A program made the translations under genes and the position numbers. A stretch of DNA of 64,000 bases. Origin: Mytilus californianus. Its lineage: Eukaryota > Mollusca > Bivalvia > Mytilida > Mytilidae. The stretch lies in assembly GCF_021869535.1 (NCBI RefSeq), contig NW_026262712.1, positions 113,953,640 through 114,017,639 on the forward strand, given 5' to 3'. Numbering within the stretch: the stretch's first letter is position 1; every line of letters begins with the position of its first letter. This document shows, one piece after another, positions 44,501 through 57,400 of this stretch. Under the pieces are notes generated by a model. The model was not told the DNA's origin. It saw only the letters and a list, made by a program, of their open reading frames with translations, and did no database searches.

Positions 44501-47500
44501 TTCCAAAGTCAAATTCCAAATCAACATACACTTTTTAACAACTGTGTAAAATTTCATTAAATTTGAAGCATTTTTAAAAAATTTCACATTTTTGCAGTTT
44601 CCATGGTAACGGCGGCCATTTTAAAAATTCCAAAGTCGAATTACAGCTACATATGGTGCTACCTGTAATAATCTATCATTATATAACATAAAAAGTACAT
44701 AGGAATAATTCAACACTATCACATGACTAATCACATGACTATTGTTCTAGAATGTTCCATGAAAATTGACCCCCTAAAATAATGCCAAGATGACCCCGGG
44801 CTGAAATAAAAAATGTGGAATGGACACCTGGACATCGGTCTCTTGTATTACACAAAACTTATAGGTTCTACCAGTAGCGAATCAATAGTCGAAAAATGAC
44901 CCCACCCATGTTCCGGCCCCCAAATAGTGCCAAGTTGACCCCCATTTGAAATAAAAAATAGTGAATGCACCCCTAGGGATACTACCCCATCATCATACCA
45001 AATATAAAGTTTCCATCATTTAAGGCTTGGAAGGAAATGGTCGGACAAATTAGGGTTAAGAAGAATAATAATAATAGCTAAATTTGCCATTGCAAGCAAT
45101 AGCGGATGTCACCCTTCCCCCCATTGCCACTAAGTGGCAGCCATTTCAAAAATTTTAAACAGTGAATGCACATATATGCATGGCAATACATCTTTCTGTA
45201 AATTTTCAGAACATTTGGAGCATTTTGAAATTTTCACATTTTTGCTGTTTCCATGGCAAGAGTGACCATTTTGGAAATTCCAAAGTCAAAAGTCTTATCT
45301 ATACATGGCAGTTAGCATTAATATAAAGTTATACTAAGTTTGGTGCATTTTGAAATTTTTGACATTTTTGCTGGTTTCCATGGTAACAAAGACCATTCCC
45401 AAAATTGTAATGACAGATGCCACATTGGTACATGGGAGGGAACAAACCATCAAAGTTTCAATGGATTTGACCTACCATTTTAAGAGAGAAAATGCTACTT
45501 TAAGGTTTTTCCCATAGGGTTATAATAAGAAACCTTTCCCCAGTTCCATGGCAATACAGTAGTTCCGTTGATTCTTAAAATCATCCAAAACCTGTATATA
45601 GTGGATACCTATGTTGTATAAAAATTTGATGATTTTTAGGTTAGGCATTCTCAAATTAGTCATCAAAAACAAAAAAAATATTTTTCACATTTTTGCTGTT
45701 TCCATGGAAACAGCGGCCATTTTAAAGTTCCAAAGTTTCACTGCAACTCCACTGATGGTGGTCCTCATTATGCTCAACAATCATGAAGATTGGTTCCATT
45801 GCCTCTGAGAAAACTGCCGGACAAAATTAGGTGGAAGAAAAATAATAATAATAGGGAAAAAGAAACAGAGGAAAAGCAATATGTCACCCGACATTGTCGA
45901 TCGGGTGACATAATAATAATAAGAAACGGGACAAAAACATAAAGTCCCCAAAACTCCGTTTTGGCGACTTAATAACTGTGGATAATAAAAGAATTATGCA
46001 ATACTGATTATAGAAATGAAGGACGTACAGAATAAAGAAATCTTAAACGTAAAATCTTGTTCATGAGAATTCTACAGAATAAGAATCCTTTTTAAAGATA
46101 AAGAAAAATCCCCTAAAAATTAAAAGAATTCAGAAATCAAGGACCCCCCATCTAGACCTTCATTTCAGTTATTGTTACAATATTATAGAAGTAAAATATA
46201 ACTCATATTCCTAGTTATAATTATATCTAACATTTAAACAGGAGGGTAATACCAACAGCCTTTTGTGAAATGGCTGTTCTGACTAGCCAACATACTGTTT
46301 ACCACATTTACACTGTAGAAGGTACACATCATTTGTAGTCTTGCAATTAACATTGCAAAATATGGTGTGTTCCGTACCAGTGAAGTGACTGTTAAAAGCC
46401 TGGGTTTTCAGTATTTGCTTGCAAGTCAGACATCGTTTGTTTCAGCATCCCTTACAAGAGCCCACAGACGAAGAGCCTGATTTAGAGGATAAATCAGCTC
46501 TCACCAGCAAGTCTTTTTAGGCTTTTGGGCCTACGGAAAGCCAGTACCGGTGGCTCAGGAAAGATCTTGGATAGTTTAGGATGTTTTTCGATTTCTTTCC
46601 AATTTTCGCAGATAAGGTGTGATAACTTGTCAAATTTGGGATGGTAAGTCAGCACAAATGGCACTCTTTTGTTGACCTTTTTGTCCTTATATTGTAAAAG
46701 TTCATCTTGGCTGATGTTGTTAGCACGAGAGAAACCTTTATCCATGTCTTTTCTTCTGTAGCCCTGATTTTTTAGGTGACCGCGAAGTTCTTTTAGTCGC
46801 CTTCTTGCAGTATCATTCGTGGAGCAAATCCATTTTATTCGTATGGCCTGGCTATGGAATGCTCTTGGTGCAATGTTTAGGTTGACAACTCAAAGGAGAA
46901 AGATATTGATGTTTGTCTGGGGGCTTGCAATACAGATCTGTAAATATGATATATATACATAACTCGTCTCAAATTTAGCCCAACAATGTTAGATCTTCAA
47001 ATTTGCGTCACTCAGCGGGATTCGAACCCTTGCTTCTGTGACACCGTGGCAACACCGCCTGCACCGTGTCCAGCGCCCTAGACCACTCGACCACCTAGGC
47101 TACATAAAAATATAGCTTTCGGTGGTTGATGTAATGCCTTTCCTCGTTGGCTTTATCTAGGGTTGTAACACAGTACATGATGTATAGTGGCAAGTAGATG
47201 GTGTACCTTTCAGATCAGATATTTTGTCTGTCTTAAAGGATGATAATGTAAATTACCATGCCGCCACATCAAATTTTAATTTTATTATACACGTCTAAAC
47301 ATGTGACAACTTTATGACATACATTCTCCATCGGATAACACGTAGTTATACAGGGCTAACACCATAATATATATATATATATATAACTCCTCTCAAATTT
47401 AGCCCAACAACGTTAGATCTTCAATATATATATAGATCTATATACCGGTATACATAATTACTCTAAATATCAGGACAACAATGCTAAATCTTCAAATTTG

Positions 47501-47517
47501 TGGAAGCAAATTTTTGA

Positions 47518-47563
<46 letters not shown>

Positions 47564-50500
47564 TCAGCCACAATTTATAGGGTCCAAGAAATACACATTT
47601 TTTAAAGGATTGTGTACAGACTTTAACAAATCCACGAAATTAAATATATGAGCTGTGTCGGATAGTAATCGACCTTATGCAAATGAATATCAATACATCT
47701 GTTAACTTATTTCGAATAGAAAAAATCACTATGGAAAGTCTGTAACTGTTTGAAAATTGAATTGTTATAAGAACCCTACAAAACAGATAAAAATTCATCT
47801 TTTATTTCGTATTTGAATGTTCCAAAATCAATCAAAGTCTTAAACATGTACATGTATACATGCACTTGCATAAGGTCAATTTCGATCCAACGCAGCTCAT
47901 ATGTTAATACTGTGGATTCATTTATTTATGGTTTGTGGAAAATTTGTATTTTCGTAGAGAACTTTTCATTGTTTTGACAAACCTATAGGTAATTTACAAT
48001 TTTTAACATATTTGTGGGTCACCTTTTTCTGAAGAATCCACAAAATTAATTTCCCACAAATAAAAATGGATGATGAATCTATATGTTCTCACTTGGTGCC
48101 TTTAACTTCTAAAACAACCATTGGTGTTTCTGTAATAACAAAATTGCAATGGAACCTTCCCAATGATAAAGATGAAGCCTTTCGAACAGTAAATATTACC
48201 AAAATGTCTTCTAATGAGAAACACAACAGGTGCCACTAGTGGATTAGGAGCTGCTCACCTGTTTGGAACACCTGAGTTCACCCCTGCTTTTGGATTGCTT
48301 TGCTTTAATTTTCAGTGTTGTATTTTGTGCTAATCTATTTTTTAATGTTGTGTTTTGTGCTAATCTATTTTTTATTATTATACTTCATGTCAAAATGCCA
48401 GATTTTGATTGGTTAATGCAAGGGAGACAATTTACTCTATCCCATGGCAAATACTCTATTACCCTTCACGGAGACGCTTGCTCAAGTGTGCGCTTTAATA
48501 AATACGGATGATTGTTATGTACAAGACGTCATAGTTTATTACTTTGAATTTGAAATTTAATATACAGTCATAACAGAACATTCAGTATGATAAATTAAAT
48601 AACACATATCTGAGAGGGTGATAGAGCAGATTGTTACCCCTCGAAAAGACATTGTCAACCTTGGCTTCGCCTCAGTTGACAATGTTTTCTAGGGGAAACA
48701 ATCTGCTCTATCACCCTCTCAGCTATATGTCATTTATATAATGTTGTATTTTTCAATGCTTGTACCATTCTGTCAAGTTCTAGGGTTAGAAAATGTACAT
48801 GTTCCAAGGGTCTTTGAATTTTGTGATTTTTTAGGTTTAGCCAACAAAGAAAAGAGACTAACTAATTTGCTATTCATAAACATATTTTTACAAGAATAAC
48901 CCATCATGTGTCACTATTGGAGCAGGATCTGCAAACCCTTTCATGTTTTTGGTGAGGTTCTTGTTTGGTCAATATTTAGCTTTCTGTGCAGTGTTTGGAC
49001 TGTAGTTTCTGTGCTGTGTTTGGACTGTTGTTTCTGTGCAGTGTTTGGACTGAAGTTTCTGTGCAGTGTTTGGACTGTAGTTTCTGTGCTGTGTTTGGAC
49101 TGTTGTTTCTGTGCAGTGTTTGGACTGTAGTTCCTGTGCAGTGTTTGGACTGTAGTTTCTGTGCAGTGATTGGACTGTAGTTTCTGTGCTATGTTTGGAC
49201 TGTAGTTTCAATGCTGTGTTTGGACTGTAGTTTCTGTGTTGTGTTTGGACTGTAGTTTCTGTGCAGTGTTGGGACTGTAGTTTCTGTACAGTGTTTGGAC
49301 TGTAGTTTCTGTACAGTGTTTGGACTGTAGTTTCTGTGCAGTGTTGGGACTGTAGTTTCTGTACAGTGTTTGGACTGTAGTTTTGTCTATCGGTTGTTTT
49401 AGGTTTCAGTAACAGCATTTTGTTTTTTTTTGTCAATTTATGGTTTTTAATGGCCTCCTTGGTATCTTTTTTAAACTTGTGACAAATATAATCATACAAA
49501 ACAGACATCATGATTACCTTTCTGTAACAGATATTTGACAGCACTCAGGTGTCCACACAAACAAGCCAAGTACCTGTTAAATAAAGGTATAGTTTTCAGC
49601 AGGATATAGTGCTATGTATATTTCCTTGAATTTCCTACAATTATTGTATGGTGTACATCTATTATCCAAAATATACATTGAATATTTACCACTGGATGTT
49701 AAACAACTAACAATCAATCATGTCTATCTATTTCATATGTATTCCTCTAGCAAGATTAATGATTTTATATTATCAAACAAAACAAAACATGGGGGATTGG
49801 GAGGCACTTTTTAAGACTCTGACCACCCATGAAATAAAACTTTTTATTTTACATATAATTCTTGCAAAATTCTTACGAAAATGCAACCACTCATATTTAA
49901 TTTATCTGACAGCCTCCAATCTCCCACCTGATTATTTTTGGAACAGCTCTAATTTATTCCATTATTTTCTCTGAAATTTACTTGAACATTGAGGAATATG
50001 AAGGCATTCTATAGTTTTATCCTTTTCAAGTGGTTTTGCCAATACAAGTTATTGAAGATTATATTCATTAAACCATATAAATTTTATTTCCTTGCTAAGG
50101 AACTATTTAAATACAATTGATTGTATTTGAAAATCTTCCAAGACTTGTAGTACTTTTATTGTTTCATGTCTTGGTGGTAGTAGGAAATGGAATTTTCTAA
50201 TATAAAAGGTTAGTGTCGACCAAAATACAAATACAATACTAATGACACATTGTCTAAACACACGTTACTTTTCAATTAGGGAAATTGTGGAAATTCTGAA
50301 TTTTTCTTTGTCACAATCTTGGCGATTTTCTGGAAAATTTGAAATAAATATTTATACAAACAATGGTAAAATAGAATCTGTAATACTTACAATGGAGTAT
50401 TAAATCAGGAAATTATGGAAATTCTGTATTTTTCTTTATCAAAGTTTTGTAAAGATCCAATCAAATTTGACATAAATAAACAATGGTACTTTAGAAACTG

Positions 50501-51421
50501 TTATACTTACAATGGAGTATTATCCCAAGCATCAGTAGTGTTAACATTGATGCCCTGGCCTTCTATGGAATGCCTGGAAAAATAGGAACAAACTTCAGTT
50601 CAGGGATTTATACAAAATATACATAAAAATATTGCACTTTTTAAAAGGGTAAAACGATTAGTCAAAGAAGCTGTAGTGAGTACTTTGTTTAGAAAATGAT
50701 CGAATCCTGCTGAGGGAAGAACAAAAATTTGCTTTCATAATATATTTATTGATATATATATTTATACATTATGTAAATCAATGCATCTATCATCATTTTA
50801 ATACTTTACAATTTTATATTGTACAAGGTCCTTAACTTTTCCAGAAAGACTTATGACAATTCCAACACTATATCCATTCAGATATTATACTGATTTATAT
50901 TGAAGTCAATGAAAATCTGTTTATTAAGCCCTATCAATTAAATATTCAATTTCTAAAATATGAATGAAAATCATGGCCTAATGGGTTTTTGAAGTTGATC
51001 TACAACACCTATGTTATAAATACTGTGGATTAGTTGTTATAAGTGGGATACTAATTTTTATGGATTTCAATGGTATCAGTGACCCATGAATCATAATAAT
51101 CACCAACATGCACCAGTTTATATGCAAAATTTGGTAAAACTACGAAATCAAATACCTACGAAAATACAACATACAATTTTTCCTCAATCCACAAAAAATT
51201 GGTAGCCGTGAAAATAAACACGATAAATGAATCCACAGTATATTGATTTAATATTAACATGATTAAGCAGCAATCTAGATTTAAATAAAATACGACAAAA
51301 ACATGATATATGTGACTAATAAACAGGATAAGGTAACTCTTCTGCATAAAAAATCATCCTGAATATGCATGAAATATTTGCCACTGGATGTTAAGCAACC
51401 AGCAATCAATCAATCTTCATA

Positions 51422-51481
<60 letters not shown>

Positions 51482-54400
51482 AGGAAATAACTGTTATTGT
51501 TCTTAATTGGCTATCAGGCATTTCTTTTTTGTATGCTCATTCAATTATCTCCATTAAAAAGCTTCATATATGAGTTGCAGCAGATATTTTACAATACATT
51601 TTAATATATGTTTCTTACTGTTAAATGTTAAATATTGTAAAAATTGTTTGGTTTATTTTTCCAGCTTTGATGATTTAAATTGCTCAAATACAACAAAAAC
51701 TACTTTTATGTGCAAACAAAACTGATAGCATTGTTTTTAAATATATATTATATCATTTTCTAAACAAATTACTCACTACAACTTTTCTTTTCTATGTTTA
51801 TGACTTCCTTCAACATTTTGCACCAGAAATATCCTTATGTCACTTATTAGCCATTTATGTGTTGGCTTCCTAAGTCAGGAACCTGTTTCAGTGGTTGTCG
51901 TTTGTTGGTGTGGTTCATAAGTGTTTCTCGTTTCTCTTTTTTTGTATAGATTAGACCGTTGATAGGTAAAGTCACATGGTACAAAGAAACAATCACTCAA
52001 ATTCATTTGATGGGGGACTTTCCTTTTTGAAGTTTGGTTTCTTTGTTATTTTACTTTTTTTCAATTTGACAAAGCACATGTATTTTGTTTTTGATTTGAT
52101 TGGAAGGCTGTTACACTTTTTACAATTCAAATCAAATCAAATCAAATGTTTTATTGTCGTACAAACTTTACAGTTTGTGACCAACATGTATTAACACAAT
52201 AAACATATATACATACATATCAAACAAACACAATAAAAACAGCATCAAAATTTACAAAACAAACAAGCTGTTAAGAGTCCCCTGCCCTCAGTTCTAATGA
52301 CTTTTTCAAGAAGGATCCTAACTTATTTGTTTGTAAAGGCGTTGATGGATTTAGTAAATAATGAATTTTTTCTTCTTCATTTTACACTTACTCAATCAGG
52401 TAATTAACACTTCAAAAAAATAAAATTAACATAGAGACCTAATGAGAAACTTTTTTAATTATACACCAAAACTTATGATATTAATAGTCAGATTTCGTAT
52501 ATATCATTTATCAACATAAATCAAGGAAAAAAATATTAATTTGAAATAAAATGCTCCGCTGGGGCGCAGCTTGATACGACCGCAGAGGTCGAACCCTGAA
52601 CAGTTGGGGCAAGTATGGACACAACATTCAAGCTTGATACAGCACTGAATTTGGATTGTAATTAAATATTTGACACAGCATACAGGGGCGTAGCTGGCCT
52701 AAAATAAAGTGCAAGCATAAGTATTGTATCGCCGAGCAGAGCGAGGCGAAAAATTTTTTGGGACCTTTTTATGCAGAAATTTTTTATTTTCGGTCATTTT
52801 CCAGGTATGCCATGCTTATGAAATTCACATTACTCCTTATTAACATGGTTGTTTTCAAATATAAAATAAGTTTTATAAAACGGGAAGATCAGTCGACAAG
52901 TCAACCGTAGCGTTTATCAATAGAAGGGCAATCAATGGACACATGACCAACCCGGGAACAGATAAGACACAAAAGAACAAACAAAAACATTCAATATTGA
53001 AAACTAAATAAATAATTACAAATAAAAAACATGAACCCCGAAAAAAAAATGTGGCGACCTCCAGTGCTCCGGAAGGGTAAGCAGCTCCTGCTTCTTGCAA
53101 GACACCCGACCGTCGCGTTTCTCACTAAGGTCATTTACGATTCAAAGGAGGGGTTTCTACCACAACGGTAGAAGGTCACTTGGGACACAGATACCCAAGG
53201 TGAATTAATAGTCTTTTGGACGAACGGACAATGGGAATACGAAATCAAACGGCGACTTTTAAGTCTTGACTTATAAGGGAGGGATATAAATCTAAGATGT
53301 TTTCAAGGTTATTGTATTGAGCCTGTATTATTAAATGTTAATACTGCATGTAATACTTAAAGTATAGTTAATATCCAAAGTCCATATATCTATTTTTTGC
53401 CAAGGCAAATGATCGCAGAACTCTCTCGGTGTCGATATTCATTTCTCTGTGAACATGTATGAGCGCCAAGGAAGATAGTCTGTCCTATACCATGGTTGAA
53501 CGGAAATAAGTTTTCAGTCGCCGTAATGCACTAAATGACCGTTCAGAAGTTGATGTAGTTACTGGCATTGTAACTAGGATTGACACGATTGCAAACTATT
53601 GAAGGATATAGTTCCTTTTTAGTCACTGCTAGAGACGACATCAGAGATTTGGGCTACTCTATAACATCTGGACCCGACCAGCGTCTCTGCCATCTCTTTA
53701 CCTCAGAGTTGAAGGTTTCTTGATTGTCCGTCAAGTCGTGTCTAAATGTTTCGTATAGTTTGTCTATACACTCTGCTGTCAAAGATTCCAAACTTGCAGG
53801 TATAAGGTTCTGGCCTTGAAAACGATCAGAGTTATCCAGTAAACATCCTGTGAGTTCCTCAATGAAATAGTCAAGAAAGGAGAAATACAAGGCTCGCTTC
53901 CAATACTGACTTGGAGTGTCAGCTGGATAGTTAGCCCGGTTGACCTGTCTTCCTACTCATTCGTAATTCAATTTCAGAATTATTTTGTTTGTGAAAAAAA
54001 TGTGCAAGCAAATGATTTTTTGCGTAAAGGCAGCTACGCGCCTTGCATAGGTTTCTGACACAGAATAAATGTGGTCTTAGAACTTAAAATTTTTTAATTT
54101 ATCTATTCAAACCATATCATTATTATTTGCTTTTATATATAAATCAGAAATAACGAATTTGAAATGGAAAATTTTAAAGAAAATAAAATGCTCCGCAGGG
54201 CGCAGCTTGATACGACCGCAGAGGTCGAACCCTGAACAGTTGGGGCAAGTATGGACACAACATTCAAGCTTGATACAGCTTTGCATTTGGATTGTGATTA
54301 AATATTTGACACAGCATAGGTTTCTGACACAGAATGAATGTGGTCTAAGAACTTAAAAATTTTAAATTGGACATTCACCTATTATTGTCCAATATCCAAA

Positions 54401-57400
54401 ATCTAAATACATGGTTAGATTCAGCATATCAAAGAACCCCAAGAATTCAATTTTTGATGAAATCAAACAAAGTTTAATTTTGGACCCTTTTGACCTCAAT
54501 GTGGACAAAGTTGATAACGGGGCCCAAAAATCAAAAATCTAAATACATGGTTAGAATCAGCATATCAAAGAACCCCATATATTCAATTTTTGTTGAAATC
54601 AAACAAAGTTTAATTTTGGACCCCGATTTGGACAAACTTGAAAACTGGGCCCATAATCAAAAATCTAAATACATGTTTAGATTCAGCATATCAAAGAACC
54701 CTAAGAATTCAATTTTTGTTAAAATCAAACTAAGTTTAATTTTGGACCCTTTGGACCTTAATGTAGACCAATTTGAAAACGGAACCAAAAATTAAGAATC
54801 TAAATACACGGTTAGATTCGGCATATCAAAGAACCCCAATAATTCAATTTTTGATGAAATCAAACAAAGTTTAATTTTGGACCCTTTGGACCTCAATGTG
54901 GACCAATTTAAAAACGGGGCCCAAAATTTAAAAACTAAATACACGGTTAGATACAGCATATTAAAGAACCCCAAGAATTCAAGAATAAAACCCCATTGAA
55001 ATTGGTCAAGAAATAAGCAATTTATACGAAGACTCTTCTTTTGCACAATACTGTGCAATTAAATATTTCTTGCTATTGTGCATTACTGTACATTGGACAA
55101 TTTCTTGCTATTGCGCAATATTGTGCTATTGGATATTTCTTGCTATTGCGCAATACTGTGCAATTGAAGATTTCTTGCTATTGCGCAATACTGTGCAATT
55201 GAAGATTTCTTGCTATTGTGCAATACTGTGCAATTGAAAATTTCTTGCTATTGCACAATACTTATTATATAATAATTTACACATCCTGTTTGGTGTGTAT
55301 CTCCTACCATATCATTATTATTTGCTTTTAAATATAAATCAGAAATAACCAACTTAAAATGGAAAATTTTAGAAGAAAAAAAAAGGAAAAAAAGAAAAAA
55401 AAAGAAAAAAAAAAAAATCCCCCCCCCCCCACAAATTTTTTGAACCCCCTTATGATTCATCACCCCCAAACTCAATCCCAGCCTTCCCTTTGTGGTATGG
55501 TACCGTGCAGTACAATTTCAGAGAGATCCATACACTTGAACACAAGTTATTGTCTGGAAACTAAGAAATGCTTATTTTTGGCCCCTTTTTGGCCCCAAAT
55601 TCCTAAACGTTTAGGGCAATTACCCCCAAACTCAAACCCAGCTTTCCCTTTGTGATATGGAACCTTGTAGTACAATTTCAGAAAGATCCATACACTTACA
55701 CACAAGTTATTGTCCTGAAACTAGAAAAATGCTTGTTTTTTGCCCCTTTTTGGCCCCTAATTTCTAAAATATTGAGGAAATTACCCCCATCATCAATCCC
55801 AGCCTTCCCTTTGTGGTATGGTACCTTGCAGTACAATTTCAGAGAGATCCATACACTTGAACACAAGTTATTGTCTGGAAACTAGAAAAATGCTTATTTT
55901 TGGCCCCTTTTTCGCCCCCAATTCCTAAACGTTTCGGCAATTACCCCCAAACTCAATTCCAACTTTCCCTTTGTAATATGGAACCTTGTAGTACAATTTC
56001 AGAAAGATCCATACACTTACACACAAGTTATTGTCATGAAACTAGAAAAATGCTTGTTTTTTGCCCCTTTTTTGGCCCCTAATTCCTAAAATTTTAAGGC
56101 AATTACCCTCAAAATCAATCCCAGTATTCCTTTTGTGATATGGAACCTTGTGGTACAATGTCAGAGAGATCCATACACTAACACACAAGTTATGTCTGGA
56201 AGTTACAAAAATGCTTATTTTTGGCCCCTTTTTGGCCCCTAATTCCTTTACTGTTGGTACCATAACCCTTAAAATCAATCCCAACCTTCCTTTTGTGGTA
56301 TTGAACCTTGTGGTAAAATTTCATAGAGATCCATTCACTTAAACTAAAGTTAGAGTGCGAAAACCAATGTGTCTTCGGACGACGCCGGACGACGACGACG
56401 ACGACGACGCCAACGTCATACCAATATACGACCACAAAAATTTTTTTGCGGTCGTATAAAAAAGGAAACCCCCCCCCCCAAATTTTTTGAACCCCCTTAT
56501 GATTCATCACCCCCAAACTCAATCTCAGCCTTCCCTTTGTGGTATGGTACCTTGCAGTACACATACATGTGATGGACTGTGAAACTAAGATCAGGAGTTT
56601 GGGAGATTAGGACTCAGATCAGGAGGTTTTTAATCGACATAAATTCTGTCGTAAATGTAACCGTGTGCTGTAGAAATTGTCTGTTAAAGTGTGTTTTCTT
56701 CAACTTTCCATCAGAATGTATTATGTTTATAGTACCCTTGTACTTATAGATTTTCTCTATCTTTTTAAATTTTCAACTTGTTCAATCTAACATTCTTCTT
56801 TTTTAGTATGTTCTTTAAATTTTTTAGGTCATATCTTTTATACCATTATTCATTGCAATCAGAACATTTGCTTATCTATCTGCAAGTAGATCATTTATTT
56901 TTATCTTTATGCAAGTAGATTTTTAATGTATGATAAGTAACTCATTCAAACTTTAATCATGGGTCATAGTTATTATATTAATTTCAATTTAAGCCTTGAA
57001 AGGAAGTATAGAACCCTCAAATAATTTTCAAATTATTATTTTTTTATTTGTCCTAAGACATTTAAAAGACTTAATTACCATCCTTTTATGATTATTTGTT
57101 CAATTTATATTTTATTTATATTCTTTTAAAAATTTACATTATTTAAAGGAAAGTAACTTAAAACAGGATAAATCAAGGGAAGTAACCCAAAATTCATTTT
57201 AAATAAACAAAGTTTTATTACACAACGGCAGTTAGCCTGAGGTAAAAATCGTTGATTACCAGTATGTTTGACACCCAAGGTGACAAGTGAAGCCATATAA
57301 TTATGCATGTTAATTGATTTACAGGTAAAATATAACTTCAGTAATGTCAGTTACACCAGATATGTTGGGCTGAAATTTTTCATTCATGAAATATTTCATA

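Noticed and set aside
46937..47103. Functional tRNA-Ser or tRNA-Leu gene
   Set aside because: A- and B-box-like stretches are present, but the head is fused to a SINE body and AT tail, no clean acceptor stem closes, and partial tails recur nearby.
48969..49544. 191-residue minus-strand open frame (QSQHCTETTVQT repeats)
   Set aside because: It is produced by the 25-bp minisatellite, which lacks stops in this frame; it runs over exon 3 of copy B in the wrong frame and includes intron.
54490..55058. Open frames over 54490-54795 and 54792-55058
   Set aside because: They lie in the 130-bp core modules of element E4.
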